Assembly (NCBI RefSeq): GCF_003473485.1
Contig: NC_053049.1
Location: 17,817,501 to 17,881,500 of the forward strand
Length of the DNA stretch: 64,000 nt
Source: Medicago truncatula
Taxonomy: Eukaryota > Streptophyta > Magnoliopsida > Fabales > Fabaceae
Direction of reading: 5' to 3'
A program made the position numbers and the translations under genes. How positions within the stretch are numbered: position 1 is the first letter of the stretch; each line of letters begins with the position of its first letter. The notes under the pieces were generated by a model. That model saw nothing but the letters and a program-made list of their open reading frames with translations. It ran no database searches and was not told where the DNA came from. Below, piece by piece: positions 33,831-45,249 of this stretch.

Positions 33831-35204
33831 ATGCGAAGAAGTAAAAATCTCGGAGAATTTATTCCTGAGATTGAAAGATATTTGCATAAGAAAAGGAGAG
33901 AGGCACAAAATAATATAGTCATGGCTGAACGTACTCTCAAAGAGTATGCAACTCCTTCAACGGAAGAGCCACAAGCTATTATTGTGTACCCAACGGTTGA
34001 GGGTAACAATTTCGAGATCAAGCTTGCACTACTCAATTTGGTGCAACAAAATCAGTTTTCTGGATCACCCACTGAGGATCCAAATCTCCATATTTCTTCC
34101 TTCCTAAGACTCAGTGGCACCATAAAAGAGAACTAAGAAGCCGTAAGACTTCATCTCTTTCCCTTTTCCTTAAGGGATAGAGCTAGCGCTTGGTTCCATT
34201 CCCTAGAAGTCGGTTCCATCACTTCATGGGATCAAATGAGGCAAGCATTCCTTGCCTGATTCTTTCCCCCCTCTAAAACCGCCAAGCTAAGAGATCAAAT
34301 CACGCGGTTTAACCAAAAAGATGGGGAGTCTCTCTATGATGCGTGGGAGCGTTTCAAGGAAATGCTTAGACTTTGTCCCCATCATGGTTTAGAGAAGTGG
34401 CTCATAGTCCACACTTTTTATAGTGGCCTAACTTATACTACTAAGATGTCTGTTGATGCAGCTGCAGGTGGAGCTCTAATGAACAAGAACTATACGGAGG
34501 CTTATGCGTTGATTGAAGATATGGCTCAGAATCACTACCAATGGACCAACGAGAGAGCCATCACCGCTTCTACACCCTCCAAAAAGGAGGTAGGTATATA
34601 CGAAGTCTCTGATTACGATCACCTTGCTGCTAAAGTTGATGCTTTAACCCAAAAATTTGAAAAACTTAATGTTAATGCTGTCATACCTTCTCCTACATCT
34701 CCTCCTTGCGAAATCTGTGGTATATTTGGTCATATTGGTGTTGATTGTCAGTTAGGTAGTGCTACTAATAGTATTGAGCAAATGAACTATGCTCAATATA
34801 ACCAAGGAACGAGGCCAAATCAAAACTTTTACAAAAACCCTCAAGGTTCCTATGGACAAGTAGCACCACCTGGCTATACAAACAACCAGAGGGTGGCTCA
34901 GAAATCATGTTTGGAAATTTTGTTGGAAAATTGCATGATGAATCAAAATAAACAACTTAAAGAACTGAAAAACCAAACAGGATTTATGAACGACTCTCTC
35001 TCCAAACTCAATACCAAAGTAGATTCTATCGCCACACACACCAAAATGCTTGAAACCCAAATCTCCCAAGTGGCCACCTCGTCTCAAACACCGGGAGTCT
35101 TTCGCGATCAAACCGAAACAAACCCCAAAACTCATGTCAATGCTATTTCTTTTGGGGGTAGTAAGCTAGAAGAGACCGTTGCTAAAGCCAAAAGTATTAA
35201 GTGA
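33831..35204 (+). pseudogene. Athila-like gag with two stop codons
   Basis: Start MRRSKNLGEF. The reading frame is interrupted by TAA at 34134-34136 and TGA at 34257-34259. Across these it reads as a retrotransposon gag: the ASAWFHSL and MRQAFL region is followed by NQKDGESLYDAWERFKEML. A CCHC zinc knuckle, CEICGIFGHIGVDC, lies near 34708-34750. The C-terminus is Gln/Asn-rich. Nonsense codons make it non-functional. Confidence 0.82.
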
Positions 35205-35322
35205 GAGAGTGTTAAGCTTTTAGGTAAGAAAGATGTGATAGAAAGTGAGAAATCGCTTGAAAAGAACAAAGCTCCTTCCCCATTAAGGCTTACTAAGATT
35301 TGCATCCTTAAGAAGATTTGCT

Positions 35323-35527
35323 AACATCCTTAAGAAGATTTGCATTAAAATTCCCTTTGCGAAAGCTTTGTCTCGAATGCCTCTATATGCCAAGTTTTTA
35401 AAAGAATTTTTTTCAATAAATTCAATAAATTTGTTAACATCCTTAAGAAGATTTGCATTAAAATTCCCTTTGCGGAAGCTTTGTCTCGAATGCCTCTATA
35501 TGCCAAGTTTTTAAAAGAATTTTTTCC
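35323..35527 (+). repeat. 113-bp tandem duplication between gag and protease
   Basis: The segment starting AACATCCTTAAGAAGATTTG at 35323 repeats from 35436, both copies continuing through TATGCCAAGTTTTTAAAAG. A shorter echo, CATCCTTAAGAAGATTTG, sits just upstream at 35303-35320. The first copy is nearly identical to the second, so the duplication is young. Confidence 0.85.
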
Positions 35528-36110
35528 AAAGAAAATGGCTATAGATCACAAAGAGACAATAACTTTGACTAGGGAAAGTAGTGCAATCATCAAGAAGCAA
35601 CCCCCAAAGTTTAGAGACCCAAGTAGTTTTGCCATCCCTTGTGTCATAGGGAAAGAAACCATAGACAAAGCCTTGTGTGACTTAGGAGCTAGTGTTAGTT
35701 TGTTGTCTCTATCCCTCTTTAAAAAGATGGGAATAGGAGAGTTGAAACCTACCGAGATGACATTAAAGTTAGCCGATCGTTCTATTATCCCACTAGTGGG
35801 ATATGTTGAGGAGATTCCCGTTAAGATAGAAGGGATATACATCCCGACTGATTTTGTGGTAGTTGACATAGAAGAGGACCATGATTGCCCTATGATTCTA
35901 GGAAGACATTTTCTCGCTACTGCGGGTGCTATCATTGATGTTAAGAATGGTAGGATTGTTTTTCAAGTAAGTGATAAGATGGTAGGATTTGAGTTGGAGA
36001 ATGTTATGAAAGGTCCCGCTCTTTATTATTGCAACATGACTAAAGATCATGATGTGAAAGAACGCTTCTTAGCGTCATCTACACAATATGATCTCTTTGA
36101 TCCTTTCTAA
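35481..36110 (+). CDS. Retrotransposon aspartic protease region
   Basis: An open frame of 209 codons (first ATG MPLYAKF near 35490) with the retropepsin active site CDLGASVSLL and the flap/second motif CPMILGRHFLATAG. Athila elements carry DLGAS in place of DTGAS. It ends in a stop, and no reverse transcriptase, RNase H or integrase follows before the CACTA insertion. Confidence 0.8.
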   Translation: MSRMPLYAKFLKEFFPKKMAIDHKETITLTRESSAIIKKQPPKFRDPSSFAIPCVIGKETIDKALCDLGASVSLLSLSLFKKMGIGELKPTEMTLKLADRSIIPLVGYVEEIPVKIEGIYIPTDFVVVDIEEDHDCPMILGRHFLATAGAIIDVKNGRIVFQVSDKMVGFELENVMKGPALYYCNMTKDHDVKERFLASSTQYDLFDPF

Positions 36111-36952
36111 GGACACTTTCGAACGGTCAAGCTAATGACTATAAAGGAGCGCTTCGTGGGAGGCAACCCATGCATTTAACTGTTTTTTTTTTAAGTTGTT
36201 TTGTAGGTAATTGTCCGAGTATGATTCAAGAAATTGAAAAATTTTGAAGCCCCGGAGCCCAGAACCTTGGCACGGCCCGTGCTCACACTGGCACGACCTT
36301 GCCAGACCTTGCCATCCAAAAACCACCAAAACTCCAGGAAGTTGGCACGACCCGTGCTAAGGTTGGCACGGCTGTGCCCGACCCCAAGGTAAGAATATCC
36401 CAAATCTTTGCGTTCTTCTTCCCTCATTCTCAACCACAAACATCTCTCTACATTCAAACTTCTCTCTAAAACCTCCATAACAATAAACTTCAAACTTTCA
36501 TATCTCCCTCAAAACTTCACCAATTCACACAATTTCTTCACCCAATCAACCACAAACACTATTCCAATCATAACCCTCCAATCAAAAACAACTTTCATCC
36601 ATCCAAATCAAAATCAACCAAATTCGTAACCCCCATTAACCTAACCCAAAAACCACAAATTCATCACCAAATTCCACACCCCAACTCTTATAACTCACTT
36701 AAACCTTCACCCCATAACTAAACCAACCTTTTCCACCAAAACCATACCAAGTCAAACCAAGGTCAAGGATAATGGCTTCAAGGAGAAGTGGAGCAAGCTC
36801 TTCAGGGGGACCTCCTTCAAAGAAGAAAGCACAAGCAAAGAATCATGGCATAATCTTCAAGGATAACAAGCAAAAGGATAGGTATAAAATTCTTATCTCT
36901 AAACCTTTACACCCTTGTAGATACCCCAATTCTTATAGTTTAAGTGTGCTAG
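36111..36952 (+). mobile_element. Athila-like element, non-coding tail and start of a second ORF
   Basis: More GCACGG/CCGTGC near-palindromes occur at 36270-36390. At 36772 a new ATG opens a Ser/Lys-rich frame (MASRRSGASSSGGPPSKKK, then FKDNKQKDRYKIL), resembling the extra ORF found downstream in legume Athila-like elements. The CACTA transposon cuts it at 36953. Confidence 0.55.
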
Positions 36953-37826
36953 CACTACACCATTTATTGTCTCTAGCAACACTTTTTTAGGGGACGTGCA
37001 AAAATTGTCCCCTAAAAGTCTCTAAGGCAACGATTTATGACTGTAGTCAAAAATATTTTTGCAACCCCTGATAAACGTCCCCTAAAACACTTTTGGGGAC
37101 GATTTTGAAACGTTACACTATTATTACTTTGGTGTCAACCATTAATTATCCCCCTAGATACTTTTGGGGACAATTTTAGAATATTACTTAAAAATTTCAC
37201 CAACATCAATTTTTTGGTGGCAATCTTCCATCCAAGTTTGTTTTCCAAAAAATAAATTTTCCCTCCAATCTGGCCTGGTCAACACAGCTTTGACCGTGTT
37301 TCTAAATTTTATTTAAAAAAAATCTGAAAATTGGCATAGTTAGGAATTGAATACACGACCTATAGGACAGACAAGGCTTTAACCAACACACCACATGTTT
37401 TTTTATTGTAAAGTTTGCTTTTTCGCTATTATATATAATTACTTTTTCTTTATTATATATATGCAACCTTCCCAATTTCATTCACTTAACGTAAACCTAA
37501 ATCCATTCTAAGTTCATTCACTCCACTCAAGTTCATGTCTAATTCATATCTAATTTCTACGAGAGGCATTTTAATTCATGGCATGTTTTATTTTGATTCG
37601 TGCAGCGTGAAAAGAAAAAAAGAGAGCCCACTCAATCATAAATGTTTTTTGAAACTCGAAAAGGAAGTAGAGGAAATCAATTGGATGAAGAAACTGAAAA
37701 AGTATTTGTATGTAAAAATTTACGGTTACGTTAAATTGTGTTTACTTAATATTTCTGGCAAACATTGTTTATAATATTAATTAATATTTTCTTGAATTTT
37801 TTTTTTGCTAGTCCCAACTTCAAGAA

Positions 37827-38072
37827 ATGGTTGAAAAGAAAGGAAGTGATACTGAAGCTTTTAAAGCTGCTATGGGAAAGGAGCGTCCCGGCAGGTTACA
37901 TTGTTATGGGAGCGCCGTAACTAAAACTTCCTTAAAGCGAATGGTTGAGATTAATGCTTTGAAACAGACACATAGTCAAGAGGTATCTACTTTAAGGCAT
38001 GAATTTCAAGATCAGATTGATAGATTGCAAAATGCGTTTAAGACCGTCATACAACAATGCAATAGTCAATAG
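37827..38072 (+). pseudogene. CACTA accessory (Transposase_24/TNP1-like) exon fragment
   Basis: The frame contains MVEKKGSDTEAFKAAMGKE, RPGRLHCYGSAV and a coiled-coil-like tail, resembling the plant transposase_24/En-Spm family domain. It starts at a likely splice acceptor (TTGCTAG near 37811) and is a fragment only. A further acidic frame at 39340-39570, made of DDEFQEDD-type repeats after a hydrophobic start, may be its last exon. Confidence 0.6.
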
Positions 38073-38513
38073 AACATTTGCTAGGATTATCTCATGGAGA
38101 TGCTAATAGTTCCCCAAAGGATAGTAGAGCACAAATGCATTCCTCTACATCAATTCATACTCCATGTCCTGAAGAGGTAACCATATATAGAAATATTATT
38201 CATTATGTTACTGTAATTGAGTTAAACTAGTTATATTTTGCTTGTTAATATATGCAAAAAGTTGTTAGTAGTGACATCACTTGGAATGTAGGCAAGTGCC
38301 TGAAACTGTTTAGTTGCATGTGTAGGGTCTGAATTAAAGTTGTGCGAATTTATGATTATGTTGTTTTGCTGAATTGTTTAAGATGTGTGTGCAGGGTCGG
38401 ATTCTGTTTGTGTTGTAGAATTTTATGCATATATTTTGTTTCTGCAATTTGTGGTGTTTGTGCAAACTTGTGATTTATTTTTCTACATTTTGTGTTTGTT
38501 TCTCTGTTGCATT

Positions 38514-39099
38514 TAGAGGTGTCAAAAATGGACCGGGCCTAAAAAACTAACCAAAAAATGCACTCAGGCTTTTTCGGCCCAAGCCGATTTGGGCCATACA
38601 AAAGTTGGGCCGGGCCGGCCCATTAGCCCATATTTCATTTTATTTTTGTTAAAAAACAACATATTTTTTAAAAAAATTATCAACTAATTTATAATTTATT
38701 AACAAAAAAATATTTAAATAAATAAACTTAACAAATATGGATGAATTTAGCTTACAATTTTAAAATTTTAAAGTTTATAAATTATTAATTTGATTTAATT
38801 GAAAGAATAATCTAGAGTTTAATTATTATACAATGTTAATGTAAAAATTATTTATATTTTTATGTTCATCCAATCATATTTTAGCAAAAAAATAATTGTG
38901 AGTAACTAATACATAAGAAAATACATAAAAAAAGTGAATAAATTTTAAAAATAAAACATAAACGGGGCTGGCCCATGGCCCACCCGGGCCGGGCCGGGCT
39001 CTAGAATTCATGGCCCAATCATAAACGGACCGGGCCGGGCGTGCCCATTTCTATAGTCGGGCCTCTCGGGCCTGAGCCGGCGGCCATTTGACACCTCTA
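38514..39099. mobile_element. Non-autonomous hAT-type element nested in the CACTA
   Basis: The ends TAGAGGTGTCAAA and TTTGACACCTCTA are inverted repeats. The perfect 8-bp duplication GTTGCATT (38506-38513 and 39100-39107) is the hAT signature. Length is 586 bp. The ends are rich in GGGCCGGGCC/GGCCCGGCCC words, the middle is AT-rich, and there is no coding capacity. Confidence 0.92.
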
Positions 39100-40206
39100 G
39101 TTGCATTACATGGCATAAGTTGCAGAAACTTAAAAATGGGCTTAGTAATGATAGAATAAGGAAGGGAAATGTGTAAAACAAGTTTCCTATTTGCGTCTAC
39201 GTTGACTGTGTTTTACTTGTTTTTTTGGTTTTTATTTGTGCGAGGTACAACACTTGTTGATGTCTTTGATTTTCCTTTGAACCAACAATATCTATGGTTT
39301 ATGTATTTTGTTGTTCTTATGCAGCAAGGTATCAATGAAGATGTTGTACAAGATGACATAGATGAGGTATTTCAAGAGGAAGACGTAGATGATGAACTTC
39401 TTGAGGACAACATAGATGATGAATTTCAAGAGGATGATGTAGATGATGAATTTCAAGAGGATGATGAATTTCAAGAGGATGGCCTAGATGATGAAATTCA
39501 AGAGGATGCCATCGGTGATGAATTTGAAGTGGACGATTTAGATGATGAATTACAAGATAAACTTGAATGATCGAGTTGGATGGTGTTGTATTTTGGATTG
39601 TAGTTAAACCACATTTTGGATTGTAGTTAAACCACTAAACTTGTTCGAACTATAGTTTTGTTATTTTGCTAGGCTTATACTTCGAAGTATTAAACTTATC
39701 AAGTAATGTTTGACATTTTGATTACTATTATGTCTTGAATTAATGTTTGAACTATTTTATTATATTACATCTTTTGTGGTTGTATTGCTAAATTCGATCT
39801 TGTTTGAGTTATAATTGACAGTTTTAATATTGCCTTTATAAGCTATAGTTACATTTCTAAAATAATTGAAAAATTCTCAAATTTTACGAGGACACTCTAA
39901 AAATGTTGCCTGTAAGCTATGGGGACGTTTATATATTTTCTTAAAGATTCACATTTAAGGCAACGATTATTAATTGAAGCAACCTATGGGAACATTTAAA
40001 AACGTCCCCTCAGAATCCCCAAAAAATCGTCCCCTATTCCTATGGCTTAGGCAACACTTTGAAAAAGTGTGCCCAAAGATTATGAAAAAACGTCCCCATA
40101 GACTATAGGCGACGTCCGGAAAACGTCCCCTATACCTTTAGGCAACGATTTTCATAGTTCTGGCAATATTTTTCAATTATTGTTATAAAGGATAAATGGT
40201 GTAGTG

Positions 40207-40496
40207 TGGGTGAAATAAGCAAATGACTCTACTCCTTGTATTTCCCATTTTAATGCAGCAGATTTAGATCTCTAATGAAATGATTTTCTAGGAAAAAGAA
40301 TTTGACTCTCTAAGGGAAAACTAAAATAAAAAAGATTAAAAAAAGATACTTTGCTTCAAAAAAAAAAAAAAAAAGATACTTTTATAGAAATTTACATGTA
40401 TATGTATACAATGCTGATGTTTATTCACCCTATATACCTTTCAAAATCTCCTTATAAAAGAAGAAAAAAACTCAAACTAAAAGCACCTACACACTT
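40207..40496. other. Kinase 3' flank
   Basis: It holds the distal side of the CACTA target and the likely 3' UTR of the leftward kinase gene. A poly(A) run sits at about 40358-40373. Confidence 0.4.
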
Positions 40497-42266
40497 CTAA
40501 AAATACTCAAAATCTTCATAAGAAGAATCATGCTGCATCTTACTATTTTTATCACTAACAATATCAACAATCTTCTTATTATCAGCAGCAGCCACAACAG
40601 TTTCCTTACTAACATACTGACTAAAATCGAACGTTTCAGGTATAATCGGAGGAGTAGAACTTCGAATCAAAGCCCAATTAACACCTTCGAAAAATGGATG
40701 TTGTTTAATCTCAGTAGCACCTCTTTTATAAGCAATTCTCTTATGAGGCTCTTTAACCAACAACCCTCTAATAAGATCCCTCGCTACCGGACTAGCGGAA
40801 GGATGGTCAGGAAACCTTAAAGGCTGCCCTACAACATTAAAAAGCGTTGCTCGGTTTCCATTACCTTTAAACGGTGTTGTTCCGTATAAAAGCTCGTATA
40901 AAAATATGCCAAAAGTCCACCAATCAACAGCACTACCGTGTCCTTCACCACGCACGATTTCTGGAGCAAGATACTCATGTGTTCCAACGAATGACATTGA
41001 TCGGACATTAGTTGGTTCTGCCATTAATTCTGGAAGACGGCCACCTACCATGAGACCGAAATCTGATTTTGATTTTCGGTTTCTTTTGTATGGGAGGATT
41101 CTTGGGAAGAAGAAATTTGATGGTTGCATGCAGCCCTGTACTGCATGTTCGTCGTCCAGGATTGCAATGGATGTGGTGGTGGTGGTGGTTGTTATGTGTG
41201 CAGAGGAGGATTTGACGAGGGTGGGGCTAACGGAACAACGGAGGGATAAGTCGAAATCTGATAGCATTATGTGGCCATTGTCTCGGACTAGGACATTTTC
41301 TGGTTTTAAGTCTCTGTATACTATTCCTAACATGTGGAGGTATTCCATTGCTAATAGAATCTCTGAACAATAAAACCTGCATGACACAAAAATTTCATTA
41401 ATTAGCATTTAGCATACTGACACGACACGACACAGACATGCCGACACAGCTAATAATTCAAAAAAATCACATAATTCAGTGTAATTACAAGTGTCGCTGC
41501 CGGACACGACACATGTCCGACACTAGGACACGCCTAATTGGAGGAGTGTCCGTGCTTCATAGGTGACTAACCTTGCAGCATTTTCAGTGAAATGCTTGTT
41601 GGGTTGCTTCATTCGGAGGTTATGCAAACTACCACAACTACAAAACTCCATGACCAAACAATAATACTTCTCATTTTCAAAATAGGAATACAAAGTTGGC
41701 AAGAAAGGGTGATCAAGAAGTCCAAGAATCTCCCTTTCAGTATGTGCTCTAAGAAGCTTATTTCTGCTAGCAAGTGAAGCCTTATCCATTAATTTCATAG
41801 CATAGAATGTTCCTGTCCCTTTAAGTTCAACAAGATACACACTTCCAATGTCACCGTAACCAACACGCTTCACAAGCCGAAAATGACCAAAGTTAAGATT
41901 TGAACTTGAACCTCTTGAAACCATGTTGATTGCATCCCATCTCACATCATCTCCTGTATGAGGCTTAAATATTGGTGCACTTGTGCTTTCTAGACTACCG
42001 CTACGTGAATTCGGTCCACTCCTTGAAATCATTCTTGGACTTGGTCTTGGAGTTGTGGAAAATTCAGAGAAATTTCTCATTAATGATTCTAATTTTTGTG
42101 GCCTTGGTGATGATGTTGGTTTCTTTGCATTGTTTTGATTTGTGAAACCATCTATTGCTTCTTGATTGTTCTCTTGTTTAGTATCATCATTTTCTGTATG
42201 ATCATTTGCACAACTTTGATCTGTTTTGGGAGCTTCTTCAGATAAGCTGTTGTCACTCATCTGCAT
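40497..42266 (-). CDS. AGC VIII protein kinase, D6PK-like
   Basis: Two exons, 41572-42266 and 40497-41376, GT-AG intron of 195 bp, joined frame 524 aa (an in-frame ATG two codons on is an alternative start). A long Ser/Pro-rich N-terminus precedes the kinase: Gly loop GYGDIGSVY (136-144), Lys in AMKLMDK (158), catalytic RDLKPEN (253-259) and DFD (272-274). DFD instead of DFG, plus the insertion of nearly 100 residues before the GTHEYLAPE activation segment, are hallmarks of plant AGC VIII kinases. The C-terminus has FDFSQY and ends DFEYF. D6PK kinases phosphorylate PIN auxin carriers at the plasma membrane; that role is by family. Members AGC1-1/D6PK to AGC1-3 cannot be told apart here. Confidence 0.95.
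41405..41565. repeat. GTGTC-rich repeat inside the kinase intron
   Basis: GACACGACACGACACAG, GGACACGACACATGTCCGACAC and GTGTCCGTGCTTCATAG fill most of the 195-bp intron. It is the same family as the copies near 26.4, 27.0, 27.7 and 50.4 kb. Confidence 0.65.
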
Positions 42267-44511
42267 GCATTTAATAATGTGTTAAAATAGAAGTTTTTGA
42301 ATTTTGATAATCACTTCCTAAAATCATAATAATATTTATTAGGACCAAATTATTTTCTTTACAAATTTAACTGATATAAAATGCTTACATCATTAGGTAA
42401 ATCAGGCATTTTGATAGGCTTTGAGGCCAGCAATGGATTATAACACAATAGCACCTCTCAGGAGTAATTTCTGCAAGAGCATATCAAAATAAAGTTAATA
42501 TAATAAATAGAAAATGTTACATTCAACGCATAGTCAAAAGAAAAAAAAATGGAAGGCTAATTTTAAGAGTATCGGAAGAGTTAGTAACATGACTCTTTCC
42601 ATAAAAGAACTGGAGTTTAATTCTAGAGTTGTCCATTTGAAAGATAGTCTAACTCCGTATAAATTTAACGTTTGTTTTGCTGCTCTCTCAAAAATTAGTT
42701 TTATTGTAGGCTCGTGGAGATACATTGGAGCGTCTATTGAAGTCAAATACTCTAATGAAGATGGATTGGCTACAAAAAGGAAATTAACTTATTTCTCATT
42801 GTTGTTAAATTCAACCAAGTTTATGTAAGAAATATAATAAGTATCGCGATGTACTATGTCTCTAACATGAATCCATATAAAATTTATTTGTTTATTACCA
42901 ACATTACATTGGTCCGAATGAATTTGACTTCCAATATGATTGCACTTTCAATCATCGTAAAGGTAGAGTTCACCGCAACTAAGGTCTAAGGTTTGAGCTC
43001 TCAGGATGGAAAAAAAATGTGGTTGGGGGGAGAGACTGTATTAAATGTGGTCGGTTAGATTCCCCGAAAAATAGATAGGTAAATACTTCGCACCAATAAC
43101 ATGGTTATCAAATGCTACCAAATAGTCTGCATCATAACTATAATTGTGACCGCATATATGCGACATTTGCCTACGATTTTTTACAATATATCAAATATTT
43201 TTAACCTATTTCTTTGTTTTTTTGAAGGGTTTTTAACCTATTTGATGAATGGCATGAAAAACTATTGTGGAGTATATAATGTACATTTTTGTGATGATAA
43301 GAAAAAGAGACAAGAGAACCCCTCAGAAAATAGATGTTATGGAAAGCATATCAAACCTGAAAGTTAAAAATATCCTCAAATTTAATGATAATCCTTCCTT
43401 TGCATGTAATCAATGAAGAGACATTTCTCATTGGTTTGAATTTTGCAACATTGAAAAAGTGAACAAAAATGAAAGAAAGGAAGAAAAGAATAGAGAGATA
43501 TGAAAAAATGTTGATGGTCAGCACCAAACATCATAAACAGTTGAAGGAAGTAATTGATAGGAAAATGTGGATTAAAAGGGAGAAGATGATAACAAAACCA
43601 AAAATTAGAAAACACACATTTATATATGTATAAATAGAAAATTAAAATTATATGAAATTATCAATGTGTTTATGAGCAAACTATAGATACATCAAATGAA
43701 AGAAGGAAGAGAAAGGAAATGGTCATGAATACGGATGGATAGGCGTTTTTCTCTCTATAAAAAATAGTGGTTTTGTTTTTGCTAAATATTCACATCAAAT
43801 TCACTTTACTCCATGATTTTAAACACTATTACATTTGAATTGCAATTTTGGTCCTTTTTTTTTTATGGTCAAATAATTTTGGTCCCTCTATATTCACTTT
43901 TTGTAAAGGTTCATTTGTTTTAAAATTTGATAGTTATTGCCCCACCATTAAATATCAGGTTTAAAATCGCTAATATATTGTTTTAAATGAAGTTTTTAAG
44001 GAAATTTTTTATAATTTTATGGATGTTAATTTTCTCCCACCATCGGATCATATTTTCATATGTCTTTTCAAACATATCACATCATCAATTTTATACCTCA
44101 AAAATATGAAAGAGAAAAACAAAATTGATAAATTTTAAAGATGAGAGATCAAATTACATCAAAAGATACACTAATTGTTACATTTAATGTTGACTCTTAC
44201 GATATTTACATCTGGTGGCCTGTAAATTGTCAATTGTTCTTCAATTTGTTCAATTGTTCTTCAATTTGTTTTTAGCTTTTTGTTCCTTCCTAGATCTTTC
44301 TTCAGTGCTATAGGATCATGTTATATATATCACTCTAGTTATTTATTATTTTAATACCTTTCACAAAAGAGAGTATGAATCATGCCTCCTTTCCTCACCT
44401 TCCTGATACCATTTTGTTTCATTTATTGTTGTTGATAGTGTCATCTTCTTCATTTGATCATATCATGTTTAAACCCAATCCTCATTTATTTTTCTTCTTT
44501 TTTCTCAATAT
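42267..44511. other. Kinase upstream region and intergenic
   Basis: The near part must contain the kinase promoter and leader. No clear TATA or UTR intron can be fixed. The frames at 42514-42828 and on its opposite strand are not family-like. No gene is visible. Confidence 0.4.
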
Positions 44512-45215
44512 AGGGTTTGTTTGGTAATACATATAAATTAGCTATAACTTATAACTTAACAGCTGATAAACCAGAATGACAAAAAAAGTCTTATTTGGTA
44601 AACGTCGTTTCATCACGAGCTTATATTTAATTTCACGAGCTTATAGCTTATTTTCCATATGCTATTTCAAATGGCATTTGACCTTATAACTTATAATTTT
44701 TTATTTTACTTCTACCCTTACCATTTTAACTAAAACTCATGTTTACCCTTTATAATTAATTAATTTATTATAGAAATAGCTGTTTAACTAGCTAATAAAT
44801 GTCCTTTATGTAATTTTGCATTTTTTTTTTAAAGAATGTAATTTTGATTTATTATCTAGTTAAACTGCTATTTTATTTTTTTTTAAGAAAAACTGCTATT
44901 TTTATAAAGAGTGATGGTATTTGAACAATTATTTTAGTACAATTTTTGGGACAACCTTATTCTCTTTTTTTATTTGTCAAAAACTATAGAATAAGAAAAA
45001 AATAAGAGAAAGAATAAGAACATAATGTTAGTATGAGAGATAAATTTGTACAAAAGTTGTACCAAAATTGTTGTACAAATATCATTTATCTTTTATAAAA
45101 CACCTTAATTAGTTTATAAATTATCAATCATCACTTATAAACAATCAGCTATAAACTATCAGCCATCAACTATCGACTATTTTATCAACTATCCGCTATT
45201 TTTACCAAACAAAAT
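44512..45215. mobile_element. hAT-like MITE with TTTGTTTGGTAA ends
   Basis: Left end GGGTTTGTTTGGTAA and right end TTACCAAACAAAATC are inverted. Inside, ATAGCTTAT/ATAAGCT words recur toward both ends. A second small inverted pair (GGTATTTGAACAA near 44926, TTGTACAAATATCA near 45072) suggests a nested insertion. Target duplication is not clear. Confidence 0.6.
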
Positions 45216-45249
45216 CATATATTCTTCTTCCATATTCAATTTTCACTGC

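Larger units (their letters stand above)
36953..40206 (+). mobile_element. CACTA (En/Spm) DNA transposon
   Basis: Perfect 15-bp terminal inverted repeats CACTACACCATTTAT at 36953 and, inverted, ending at 40206. Subterminal regions on both sides repeat GGGGACG/CGTCCCC and GGCAACGATT words in both orientations, as in CACTA elements. The flanking 3-mers are TAG and TGG, so the 3-bp target duplication is imperfect. It sits inside the Athila-like element and contains a hAT element. Coding pieces are listed separately; no DDE transposase is left. Confidence 0.88.

Noticed and set aside
36191..36493. 100-codon minus-strand frame over the GCACGG palindromes
   Set aside because: Low-complexity repeat sequence in the Athila-like tail read backwards.
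40906..41373. 155-codon frame antisense to the kinase
   Set aside because: Shadow of kinase exon 2, with no start context or homology signal.
40497..41376. Kinase scored as inactive because DFG is DFD
   Set aside because: DFD is the normal form in plant AGC VIII kinases, and all other catalytic residues are present.
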